Assembly (NCBI GenBank): GCA_007922225.1
Contig: ML679989.1
Coordinates: forward strand, 18,931,570-18,995,569
Length of the DNA: 64,000 nucleotides
Direction: 5' to 3'
Origin: Emydura subglobosa
Lineage: Eukaryota > Chordata > Testudines > Chelidae
Below, in pieces: positions 50,886 to 61,740 of this stretch (positions are counted from its first letter, which is position 1; the number at the start of each line of letters is the position of its first letter). The notes beneath the pieces were generated by a model that saw nothing but the letters and a program-made list of their open reading frames with translations, did no database searches and was not told the origin of the DNA. The translations under genes were made by a program, and so were the position numbers.

Positions 50886-53800
50886 CTGCAAACCAGCGGC
50901 AGCTGCCGTGTTCTTGGAATGCTGTCCCGCGCAGCTCCCTGTTCCTGCGGGGAACAGGTCCCAGGACTCCCCAAACCAGCCGCACTGCCTGCTGGGAGAG
51001 CGGCAGAAAAGGGCCCAGCCCCACCCGGGGTGCGTTCCAGGAGTGGGGTGCTGTGCAGTGCTTGTAGCTGCGCCACACATGCTGGCAGGGCTCCCTGCTG
51101 CCAGGGGCCAGCACGGCTTGCAGTTCTGGGAGCCGGCCCCGCAGGGGCTGAGAGAGAGCACAGACGCTGGAAGGCATCCAGAGTTCAGCTCTGCCGAGAG
51201 CCTCTAGCTATGCACCCTACTCACAGGTCTGCCCTCTCTGTAATGCGCTCGTTACCTTTGCGTCTGGGTGCCTGGCAGCTGACGAAGTCTGAAACCTCAG
51301 CCATCGTGGAGTCGCACCGGCAGAGACCCTCGTCTGCAGCGGCAGGACGCCGGAGACGTCCCATGAGCGTGCCTCAGACCAGCTCATCCGGAGAGTCCCT
51401 TCTGCCCTTATCCTCTAGGAAGCAGGCATGCAGCCCCCGGGGCAGCAGAGGGTAAAGTGGCCAGCGGGCCCACTGGCAGTCGTGGGCCGACAGCAGGGCT
51501 GTGTGGCAAGAGCTCAGGCAGCCCCGTCTGCATTTGCTGCCATCGTTTGCTGTTCCAATGGCAAAGGCAGGAGACACCTGGGCTCACGGTCGCCAGCACT
51601 GCGCAGCGTTGTATGTTCCCGCTGCAGGGCCCGCACACGTACCGCCAGGGACGCTGGGCCCATGGGCTGGGAGCCAGGTGGAGTTCCACATCCTGTGGGG
51701 AGGGCAGGACTGGTGGGCAAGGTAGACACCAGGGTGGGAGGCAGGCAAGAGAGCAGTGAGCGTGTGTGGGTGAAGCAGGCTGGGAGCGTGGCAGAAGGGG
51801 AGGGAAGCCAGTGGCTGGCAGGCAGGGGGGCTGGATGGAATGAGGGCCAGGAAAGGCAGCTCTGTCGCTTGGCATTGCTCCTGGCAGGGGCACAGCTCTG
51901 AGCAGTGGCTGGAAACAGGCAGGAGGGCTGGGTGGGGGCAGGGAGCACAGCAGGGCCCAGCTGGGGAGCAGAGGTTCGCGGTACAGCCAGCCATTGGGCT
52001 CCCTGGTCTGCCCATGTAAACACAGCTCCCAGCGGCTCATCGCTGCCATTGGCACACTTGGCTCGGCTCGGCACGGCAGCCAAGCAGGGGCAGGACCGGA
52101 CAGCTACAAATCTGCACCCTCTGAAGGGCGGCAAGAACCCAGCCCCCCAAATCAGGATCAAAGGGTGCCACATCCAGCCGGCGGGTCAGGTCAGGGGGGC
52201 AGAGCTGGGAAGGAGCAGCTACCAGCACGCCAGTGCCTGCCGGCAGTTACTGCGCTGGGCGAGAGGCATGCCACCCAGCTGCTGCCTATACACAGCCAAC
52301 GGCTGCTCGTTACAGCTCCCCTCTCTGAATTCGATCAGCCGGGTGCAATGGCTGACGCTTTCCCTGCAGGCAAGCTCCAGCTCCTGGAAGCAGCAGCTGC
52401 TGCCAGAGGGGGCTGGGCAGGGGAGGGCGTCACTAGCGCATGAATATTTCAGCAGAGAGGAGTGGCTGCTGAGCGGTTCCCTAGCAACGGGCCTCTTGTC
52501 CCGCCAGGGGGAAGTGGAGCAGGGTCGATTCTGCGCCCCAAGCGGGCACTGCCGGTGTGTGAGCCCAGGTCCTGCGGCGGGCACAAGGCAGCGCCTGGCT
52601 GGTGCAGGAAATCGGCTCCCACTCCCCATTCTGCCCCCCAGCTCCCCCATCCCACGCTGGGTCCCTGCACCAGGCAGCACCTTGAACTGGCAATAGATGG
52701 GCTCCAGGGACAAGGCCTGTGCCTAGGGGCTCCCATGAGGATTGGCCACGTGACACTGTCAGGCCAGTGGCGTTTCTGGCCCTACTCGGCGCAGCGGACT
52801 ACAGGCGAGCTGGGCACGGCCAGTGCCCCTCCCGGGATGCCTAAGCCAGGATCGCTGACTCTCTGGAAGGGGCCAGGGAGCGGGCGCCGGCAGCCCAGGG
52901 GTCCCAGCAGGGTGGCGGTCTTTTCCTGCCCTCTGCAGGTGCAGGGAGCCCAATCTACAAGAGACCCTGGCTGCCTCCATCCTCCCAGAGACACGTGCCC
53001 CACGGCCAGCGGAAAGCTCTGCTCCAGCTTAGCCCCACGTCACTGGGCTCAAGACAGGAAGCCCGGAGATAGGCAGCAGGGCATCCCAATGGCCCTGTCC
53101 AGCCGGCCATTCCCACAGGGATCAGCTCCATCAGGGCAGCCAGGCTGCTGCGCTCCTGCATGGCTCTGGTCTGCACTGCCCCTCCGCAGCAGGGAAGGGT
53201 GGCTGGCCCTACACCCCTCGCTGCACAGCACCGGGGCTCTTCCTCCAGCCCGTCCTCTGAGCAGCTTGCTCGCCCAGCCGATGGTGCAGGCTCCACCGGG
53301 CCTCGGCCAACGCTCTCTGTATCTAGAGATCTCCTGCTCTCCAGAGCAGGCAGCCCCTGGTGCGGGGAAGGGCTCTCTGGGCCCCTGTGGGAAACTGCCA
53401 GCCACTGTCCTGTTTATGAAGGGATCTCACACTGTCCTTCCCCTACAGGCCGTGGGGCTCTCTGAGGACAAGTGGGATGAGACAGGCTCAGATCTGGCCT
53501 CAGCAGGCAGCCCTGGGTCACCCCGTGCTGCCCCTCGGCGGGCGGCCCCATTGCCAGCAATCACCTTCTCTTGTTGATGTTGCTGTTTGATTTCACCCTC
53601 CACTAATCACCTGTGTCTCCCCGCAGGAGGCTCTGCCCATGGGCCGGCAGAGCCCGTTGCCCCCCATCTCCCCAAGTTCACGCTGCTCACACGCGGTCGT
53701 CAGTGGGAGATGGCCATGTCCTGCTTGTCCCCAAACACGCGCCCCAGTGGGACTCAGGGGCCTGTGGGGGTGCGGGGAGTCACGTCCCTGCAGAGTCAGT

Positions 53801-54890
53801 GACGGCCTCTTTCCCATGGCTCTGCCCAGCCCCACGCTGTCCGTCCACAGAGCTGCCCCCCACGGTCACCGGCAAGGGCCTCGCCTATCCACCCCCCTCC
53901 CTCAGCAGTTAGCCCCATTGCCGCAGGATCCTGGCTTCTTGCTGGGACCGGGAGGGAGGTGGGGACTGCGCGCCAGGAGCGGGTCAGAGCCAGGCCGGGG
54001 GCCCCCACAGTGTGGTTTGTCCCGGGCCCCCGCAGGGACGGCCCTGCTTACCAGCAGCGCCCCTCCATGCCTCGCAGCAGTTCCCTTCCCTCCACACTCT
54101 CTGGCCATCCTCCCTCTGCCCTGCTCCGGAGAGGGTGCAGGCTGCAGGGATGGAGAACGTGAGCCCACCACGCTTCCAGCTGCACCCACCTGTAACCCCA
54201 ACCGGCCGGGGAACGCCGGACCAGGCGCAGGGAAACGGCGAGCGGCCCAGAGAGTCTCGGCCAGGAAGGGTGAGTCCTCTGAGTTCTCCCACAAATGGCA
54301 AAGCCGGTGTTGGGCAGGTGACCGGGTGCCTGGCCCATGAGCCCTGGGAGGGATGGGCAGCAGGGAATGACCACTCTGCTAAGGAAGCAACCTTTGTGCT
54401 TCTTCCTTGGTGGCCTGGGCTCACCCCAGGGCTTCTGCCTCCTTCCAGCCGTTGAGCTACGGCTCTGGGAGCTGTGCTAGTGACCGCACCACCCCGGCGC
54501 CCGCTGGCAGACTGCCACCTCTCCCTGGGCCAGCCACACCCTGCTGCTGCAGCCCAGGCATCCAGACTCAGCTGCCAGCTTAGTCATGGCAACGCTTCCT
54601 CATTCCACCCTGCAGGGGGAACAAGCAAGGGCGTGGGGACCGGATCTCGCAGAGGGACTGGCGGCCACTCACTCTACATGGCGCCGGTCTTTGGAATCAT
54701 TCACAAAGCCAGCACGTCTCTGCTCTCCTTGGCCCAGAGCACACGGGGCTGCCCTTGGGGCCCTGCTTGGGCAAAGGCATCCTGCCAAAGGGGCCCGGCC
54801 GCTTCCAGACTGGAGGGTCAGATCATCTCTCCAGTGCACGTGCGATGTGGCATTATCTCGTTGTAAGGGGTCTGTTCGCCCCTCCCTGAA
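50886..54890. other. GC-rich intergenic region with unresolved frames
   Basis: Frames up to 371 residues occur (for example 52462-53577 plus strand) but have no recognisable domain and are mirrored by frames on the other strand. One minus-strand stretch at about 51256-51390 ends in the donor-like AAAG/GTAACG and could start the candidate gene described at 48843-49143, but two reading frames are possible and neither is recognised. Confidence 0.35.
52476..52488. promoter_or_regulatory. RFX X-box-like motif
   Basis: GTTCCCTAGCAAC fits the imperfect inverted repeat bound by RFX factors (GTTCCC, one-base spacer, AGCAAC). It sits in GC-rich sequence. No gene start is established here. Confidence 0.4.
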
Positions 54891-55900
54891 ACTGAGCAGG
54901 GCTTTTTGGTTGGCATCTCTTGAGGAAGCAGGACCCTGAAATGGACACAGCCCCCAGGGCCCGTGGGGAGAGGCCAACGCGCCAGGCCAGGGCAGACAGG
55001 CCAATGAGGGAGCCGGGGTGGGGGGGTCCCGTCCTCATGTGAGCTGCAGCTGCCTGGGCAGAGTGGGGCCGAGCTAAGGGCAGAGCCGCCGGCGGCTGGG
55101 AGGGGACAGAAGAAGCCCAGGCCAGGAAGCTGAGCTGAGCTGAGCAGGGCCACAGCAGCAGAACCGGAGGAGCAGTCAGGGAGCCGAGCCGAGTGGAGCT
55201 GGGGCTGGAGGCCAGAGAAGAAGCCCAGGGAGCCGAGCTGAGCTGACCCCTAGCAGCAGAACCAGAGGGGCCCAAGTTGCATCCCAGAGCGCTGAACAGA
55301 GCCGAGCCACAAGGAAGCAGTGTGGGGCTGGGGCTGGAGCTGTCCGGAGCCGGAGCTGTCTGGAGCCGGGTGTGGTGAGCAGCTGGGGAGTGCGAGGGGG
55401 ACTCTGGGCAGGTCCCGGCTGCAGGGAGACACCACCAGCCAAGAGGCCTCAGAGAGGATTGTGACCCAGACGCTGGGGAGAAGGGCCCTGTCCCCTAGAT
55501 CCTAGGGGCGTGTGGCCACTGCCGGAGCAAGTGTCTGACTCTCAGCATCCCTGAAGTGCAGACAGGCAGGAGGCCTGCAATGTGTGTGACACAGACTGTG
55601 AACATCCCTCACACCCCAGAGATGCTGTGTGAGGCCCCTGGACCAGGGGGCGGCCTTGGGTGTTTTCCTTTAACCTTTCTCCTCTTCTCTTTATTGATTA
55701 AATTGATCGTTGTTTGATAAATGGTACCTGCTTTGCACTGGCTGCGCTGATCAATGGGTCAGGGACGCGCCCAGTGCACTTAGTACCTGGGGTGGGGACA
55801 CCATTGTCCCTGCCCTGAGGGACCACGGCAAGATTGGGGGCTGAGCCCCCAGGAATCCTGGGCCCAGCCTGGTCGGGGTTACAGGGACCTCACCACACAG
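54890..55900 (+). repeat. unclassified GAGCTGAGC-rich repeat segment
   Basis: A segment with repeated AGCCGAGCTGAGCTGA-like words (about 55125-55150, 55180-55200 and 55230-55250), followed by a run resembling a transposable-element end: CTTTATTGATTAAATTGATC and GTTTGATAAATGG at about 55690-55730, then GGGGGCTGAGCCCCCAGG at about 55836-55853. I believe this is an interspersed turtle repeat, possibly an LTR element, but cannot name it. No frame of note. Confidence 0.4.
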
Positions 55901-56460
55901 GAGAGTGGGAGGGGAGCCCGCGGGGTCAGGCTGGCCTCTCTGTAAAGGGAGTCAGAGCGAGGACTCAGATCCTTTGCCAGCCAACTGCACTGGGGCAGTG
56001 TGTGAGCCAGGAGAGCTCCCCACACTAGCGGGCCCAATTGCCCGCTTACATAGTGTAACCATGGCAGCCCAACAGCACGTGAAAAAAGCTGGGTTTGTGC
56101 ACCCCCCGCACACCCTGCAGGGCCCAGGAGGGCCAGGCTAATGCGCCCTGCAGTGCTCGGGAGTTTCTGACTCCTGCTAATTTTATTGTTATCTTACTGA
56201 GTAACTAACCCCCATTTCCAGACCAGTCAATGCTCTCAGTGGCTAATGCCCCAGTGTGGCTACTTGCCAGTGGCACTGCACATCAGGAGCACTGCCCCTG
56301 GGGACTGTGATCCAAGGAGTCTCTTCTGGTCTGGATATTACTGATCCTTTTATAGAGGCACGTATGTTAAGGCCTGAAGAGAACATCAGATCAACAAGTC
56401 TGACCTCTTGTATTACGCAGGCCAGACAATTCCACCCTATTGGAATTGGAAACTTTAGAA
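55901..56460. other. intergenic
   Basis: No gene. The end (about 56360-56460: GAACATCAGATCAACAAGTC, then TCTTGTATTACGCAGGCCAG) resembles a short CR1-like fragment next to the LINE that follows. Confidence 0.4.
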
Positions 56461-56469
56461 ACCCTAATA

Positions 56470-58635
56470 GAGGCTCAATTTAAATGTATACCTCAAATTA
56501 AAAAAACATAGTAAGAGAATCAGAAAAGTGCCATCGTGGCTAAACAACAAAGTAAAAGAAGCGGTTAGAGCCCAAAAGGCAGCCTTTAAAAAATGGAAGT
56601 TAAATCCTACTGAGGAAAACAGAACGGAGCATAAACTCTGGCAAGTGATGTGTAAAAATATAATTAGGAAGGCCAAAAAAGAATTGGAAGAACAGCTAGC
56701 CAAAGAGTTAAAAAGTAACAGCAAAAAATGTTTTAAGTACGTCAGAAGCAGGAAGCTGCTCAACAACCAATGGAACCACTGGACAATTGAGATGCTAAAG
56801 GCGTACTCAAGGAAGATAAGGCCATTGTGAAGAAACTAATTAATTCTTTGCATCAGTCTTCACGGCAGAGGATGTGAGGGAAATTCCCAAACCTGAACCA
56901 TTCTTTTTACGTGACAAATCTAAGGAACTGTCCCAGATTAAGGTGTTGTTAGAGGAGGTTTTGGAATAAATTGATAAATTAAACAGTAATAATTCACCAG
57001 GACCAGATGGTATTCACCTAAGAGTTCTGAAAGAACTCAAATGTGAAATTGCAGAACTACTAACTGAGGTGTGTAACCTATCATTTACATCAGCTTCTGT
57101 ACCAAAATGACTGGAGGATAGCTAAAGTGACACCAATTTTTTAAAAAGGCTCCAGAGGAGATCCTGGCAATTACAGGCCAGGAAGCTTAACTTCAGTACC
57201 AGGTAAATTGGTTGAAACTATAGTAAAGAACAGAACTATCAGACACACAGATGAACATGATTTGTTGGGGAAGAGTCAACATATTTTTTAAAGGGAAAGC
57301 ATGCCTCACCAATCTACTAAGATTCTTTGAGGGGGGTCAACAAGCACGAGGATATGGGCAATCCAGTTGATATAGTTGTACTTAGATTTTCAGAAGGCCT
57401 TTGATAAGGTCCCTCATCAAAGGCCCTTAAGCAAAGTAAGCTGTCATGGGACAAGAGGAAAGGTCCTCTCCTGGATCAGTAACTGGTTAAAAGATAGGAA
57501 ACAAAGAGTAGAAATAAATAGTCAGTTTTCAGAATGGAGAGAGGTAAATAGTGGTGTCCTACAGTGGTCTGTACTGGGACCAGTGCTGTTCAACATCTTC
57601 ATAAATGATCTGGAAGAAGGGGTAAACTACTCAAGATAGTAGAGTCCAAAGTAGACAGTGAAGAGTTACAAAAGGATCTTACAAAACTGGGTGACTAGGC
57701 AGTAAAACAGCAGATGAAATTCAATGCTGATAAATGCAAAGTAATGCACATTGGAAAACATAATCCCAACTATACATATATAATGATGGGGTCTAAATTA
57801 GCTGTTACCACACAAGAAAGAGATCTTGAAGTCATTGTGAATAGTTCTCTGAAAACATCCACTCAATATGCAGTGGCAGTCTAAAAAGCTAACAGACTGT
57901 TGGGAATCATTAGGAAAGGGATAGATGATATGACAGAAAATAGCATATTGCCTCTTTATAAATCCATGGTACGCCCACATCTTGAATGCTGTGTGCAGAT
58001 CTGGCCACCCCATCTCAAACAAGATACACTGGAATTGGAAAAGGTACAGAAAAGGGCAACAGAAATGATTAGGGGTATGGAAAAGCTTTCATAGGAGGAA
58101 AGATTAATAAAACAGGGACTTTCAGCTTGGAAAATAGACGACTGAGGAGGATATGATAGAGGTCTATAAAATCAAGACTGGTGTGGAGAAAGTAAATACG
58201 GAAGTGTTATTTACTCCTTCTCATAACACAAGAACTAGGTGTCCTTGTTCAAACAGGAATCAGGTTTAAAACAAACAAAAGGAAGTATTTCTTCACACAA
58301 AACACAGTCAACCTGTGGAACTCTTTACCAGAGGATGCTGTGAAGGCCAAGACTATAACAGGGTTCAAAAAAGAACTAGATAAGTTCATGGAGGACAGGT
58401 CCATCAGTGGCTATTGGCCAGGATGAACTGTGATGCAAAACCACGCTCTGAAGTGTCTCTAGTCTCTGTTTTCCAGAAGCTGGGAATGGGTGACTGGGGA
58501 TGGATCACTTGATGATGACCTGTTCTGTTCATTCCCTCTGAAGCACCTGGCACTGCCCAGAGTTGGAAGACAGGATACTGGGCTAGGTGGACCATTGGTC
58601 TGACCCAGTATGACCGTTCTTATGTTCAATTATCC
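56470..58635 (+). mobile_element. CR1/L2-like LINE with RT remnants, 5'-truncated
   Basis: About 2.2 kb on the plus strand. The frame at 56528-56830 (PSWLNNKVKEAVRAQKAAFK, then KNIIRKAKKELEEQLAKEL) is the linker before the reverse transcriptase. The frame at 57376-57639 is the RT core ([34 protein letters not shown]). The frame at 57730-58094 is the C-terminal part (NADKCKVMHIGKHN, LPLYKSMVRPHLECCVQIW). The FADD box is lost and stops or shifts separate the blocks. The 3' UTR (58440-58635) matches the copy at 6165-6335 and ends GACCGTTCTTATGTTC. The endonuclease part is missing. Confidence 0.9.
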
Positions 58636-59140
58636 CTGTGCTGAGCCCTTGACATCAACTTCTTGAGATCTGTCAGTTGAGCCTGTTCCTCATTTAAGCC
58701 GTGCTTTGCTGATGTTGTAGACTAGGGCTCGTTTTTCATTCAGAATGTCATGTAGTACAAAATGCCTTATAAAAGTCTACGTATATTGCATCTATGCAGT
58801 TACCTTTACCAACCAAATTTGTAATCTCAAAGATGAGCTCAGGTTTGATTTAAAAGGCCTGTTTTCCATAAAACCATGTTGATTGGCATTAATTATATTC
58901 CCCTCCTTTAATTCTTTATTGACCGACTCCCATAGCAGCTTTTCCATTATTTTGCCTGAGATTGATGTCAGGCTAACAGGCCTATAGTTACGCGGATCAT
59001 CCCACTTCCCCTTGCTGGCACGAGATTAGCTTCTCATGAAACAACAGCAGTCCGGGAGGTGGGCTTTAAGAAAAATACCCCACACTACAGCACTCCCGCT
59101 AAAATCCCAAGAGTTGGCTCCTCTGCTGCGGCGAAGGATC
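58636..59140. mobile_element. possible further LINE fragment, minus orientation
   Basis: AT-rich. Words such as CATAAAACCATGTTGATTGG and TGTCAGGCTAACAGGCCTAT, read in complement, recall the RT fingers/palm region of a CR1-type element in the minus orientation. Strongly decayed. Confidence 0.45.
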
Positions 59141-59142
59141 GT

Positions 59143-59428
59143 GGGTAGGTCTATACTGCACCTGGATGCCCGCGGCTGGCCTGTGCCAGCTGAGTTATGC
59201 CCTCGGGGTTTGGGCTCAGGGGCTGTTTAATTGTGGTGTAGACGGTCAGGCTTGGGCTGGAGCTAGGCTCTAGGGCCCTGCAAGGTGGAAGGGTCCTAGA
59301 GTTCGGGCTGCAGCCAGAGCCCAAAGGTCTACACTGCAGTTAAGCAGCCCTGCCACAAAACCCCATGAGGCCGAGTCAGCTGGCACAGGCCAGCCAGAGG
59401 TGTCTCACTGCAGTGTAGACATAGCCTG
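59143..59428. mobile_element. long foldback MITE (hAT-like)
   Basis: The left part (GGTCTATACTGCA, GCGGCTGGCCTGTGCCAGCT) is repeated inverted in the right part (GTCAGCTGGCACAGGCCAGCC, ending TGCAGTGTAGACATAGCC). The inner arms (GTGGTGTAGACGGTCAGGCT and the complement at GAGCCCAAAGGTCTACACTG) pair as well, so nearly the whole 286 bases can fold into one hairpin. No transposase. Target duplications not resolved. Confidence 0.8.
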
Positions 59429-59559
59429 GAGACTAGCAGAGGAAGGCTTATGTTCTTGAAGGTGCAGAAGCGCTAGGCCTGTGTCCAGCAAGGCTAAGCT
59501 GGTATCTTCTGGAAGGCTACTCAGACTGGGGGTTGGTACGACATGGAGCAAGTGAAGGA

Positions 59560-60092
59560 AAATAATTGTTTGCTTGACCACAGTTACTCCATTTTAGTTT
59601 CTTTAAGTGTTCTGTTCTCTGATGAAATCATCCACCCCCCTTTTTCCTTTTATCCTTACAGTGCTTATCTTGTGCCAGGGTCAGAGAAAGGTTTCCTAGA
59701 AGAGGCAAGGAGACAGCCCCAACTGGTTTTAATTAGTTACACAGCCTTGAGAGATAGACCAGGCAACTTTGATAGATAAATTGAAATCTTCTGTTAACAT
59801 GTTTTCTGTTATGCATACCTTTATAATTAGTAGAAGTAGAAAAGTATAAGCCAATAGCAATAGTAGTAATAATTTGAATGTACCTATAAGCATCAAGAAC
59901 TTATGCATATGTAATTTCTTCGCCTTGTTTGTATAAATATGCAAAAGAGCATGCCTTCGGGGTCTCACACTGACCACTTGCTGGGAAGAGTTTGACCTCT
60001 GCAGAAATAAAGTTTGGAGACTGCCCAACTACCTGCTTGGATCTCTTTTCGGTGCAGGGTAAACGAACCTCAATTGGAATCTTTTTCCAACA
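59560..60092 (+). mobile_element. LTR of an endogenous retrovirus-like element
   Basis: In plus-strand order: AAGCCAATAGC (CCAAT, about 59849), GTATAAATATG (TATA, 59931-59941), AATAAA at 60006-60011, then a U5-like tail ending near CTTTTTCCAACA (60092). The TATA-to-poly(A) distance of about 70 bases fits an LTR R region. No viral genes lie beside it, so it is taken as a solo LTR. The left boundary is not resolved. Confidence 0.65.
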
Positions 60093-61534
60093 CAAGATAG
60101 ATTCCAGTAGGGGAGGAGGAGGAAAGATGCTGCAAAACTGCTCAGGGTTGGGTCAAATGCAACAGCCACCATCTTAGTCAACACACCAGTGATAGAACTA
60201 GTGACCATTAAAAAGCAGGACTCTCTACAGAGTGAGCCAAAAAAAAAAAAAAGCGCACTTCCACTGCTGCGGCTCCACGTCGTCTGCAGGGTGCACCTAG
60301 AAGGGCCGTGTGGAGGACAAGGGGTGCGAACGTCAGCAAAGGAAGGGCCCTGCTGCGAGGAATTTGGATGGAATGTCCGTCTGGAAGGACTAGTTTATAT
60401 TTAGTGCATGCTGGGCTACTGAGGGCAGAAATAGCTGCACGCAGCCAACCAGGGTTAGGAAAGGAGCAAGCGGAGACCTGGGATGTAAACGTCCCTGCTG
60501 GGTGACACCGTTCAGCGAGCGCAAGGAGACAGCCCTGTCTGGGCTCCTTCCTGCTGGGACTTCCCTGGCCTGGTGACACCACCTCAGCAAAAACCTGAGC
60601 TGCGAGATGGGGCCTGAGTGCTGTGTTCGTAGGCTGCGTGGGGTGCGCAGCCCTTCAGGGTCTTGGACAAAGGCCAGAGGACGTGTTCCTCTGTTGCGCA
60701 TTCTCTCCTGGGGCCAGGGTGCCTCGCACGAGGGCAAAGCTGGGGCTTCTCCTCAGGATAGCAGGAGCCTACCCTGGCCCCTGTCCTGTGAGGCCTAAGA
60801 TGTACAGCTCCTGTGCTGAGCCTCCCTGGCGGGAGTCTGGGAAGTGAATTGCTGGGTCGTGTACCTCCGCGTTCAGTGGGGGTTGCCTGGCAACCCATGA
60901 GACGGCTGCATGGCTCCCACAGGCTGCATGGCAGCAACCTTGCCTCAGCTGTAAGCCAAAGAGACGATGGGTGGAGTGACCGTGACCCTAAGAGCCAGCT
61001 GGCAAAAGGTTCCCGGGTCTGTAACAAGAACTCCGATCAGGCCTGACAAACTCGCCACATCTGACACACCGCTTCCGTAGTATTCGTCCAAGCAGGCCCA
61101 TGGGAAGTGTCTAATCAAAGGGTACATCGTACTGATTCTCCTCATGGTTGCCCGATGTGTGTTCTGGTGAAATTTAAGGAGTTACATACAGTGCCTGAAA
61201 ATATGTCTTCGAGCCTGGGTCCTAGGCAGGGCTGACAAACAGGTTTTGCCAGACAAAGGGATGTACAATCACGGGGCTACCTGGGTTCAGATAAAAACTA
61301 AGCTACCGAAGCCAACCCCATGGCAGCCTATTTTGCATGTAGCCTCAACAGGAGTATGTGATAACTTGGAGGCAGCCCAGCCACGAAGAGAGCCACACGG
61401 CTCACCCTCATGTTGGGGACAAAACCAAGGGACTTTGGGGACACAAGAGGAAGGCACAAGGACCCCTTTTTTAACCTGCACTTGAGGAAGTAGCTGGACA
61501 GCGTGACTGCGCGCATGAAAACAGGATCCCTGCC
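60093..61534. other. intergenic
   Basis: No gene recognised. An A run lies at 60239-60252. A perfect X-box-like motif is at 60882-60894. Confidence 0.4.
60882..60894. promoter_or_regulatory. RFX X-box-like motif
   Basis: GTTGCCTGGCAAC is a perfect inverted repeat with a one-base centre, the ideal form of the RFX-bound X-box. No CpG island or gene start is visible next to it. Confidence 0.4.
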
Positions 61535-61740
61535 TGTCCTCTGTAAGTACCTACATGGGGAACAATGATTTAATAATGGGTTTGTCAGTCTAAGAGAGAA
61601 ATCCACTCCACTGGCTGGAAGCTGATGCTAGACAAATTCAGAGTGGAAGTAAGGCACAAATGTATAATGGTGCCAGTAATTATCCCCTGGAACAATTGAC
61701 CAAGGGTTGTGGTGGATTCTCCATCAGGGCAATGACCCGC
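61535..61740 (+). mobile_element. CR1 LINE fragment
   Basis: Plus-strand match to the CR1 C-terminal block: AAGTACCTACATGGGGAACA, TGGCTGGAAGCTGATGCTAG, ACAAATTCAGAGTGGAAGTA and GGTTGTGGTGGATTCTCCAT, comparable in reverse with 20480-20720. Decayed and truncated at both ends. Confidence 0.82.

Noticed and set aside
52462..53577. A 371-residue plus-strand frame
   Set aside because: No recognisable domain, no CpG island at its start, and several competing frames on both strands in the same GC-rich DNA.
53639..54340. A 233-residue plus-strand frame
   Set aside because: Same reasons: Pro/Gly/Arg-rich chance frame without protein-family features.
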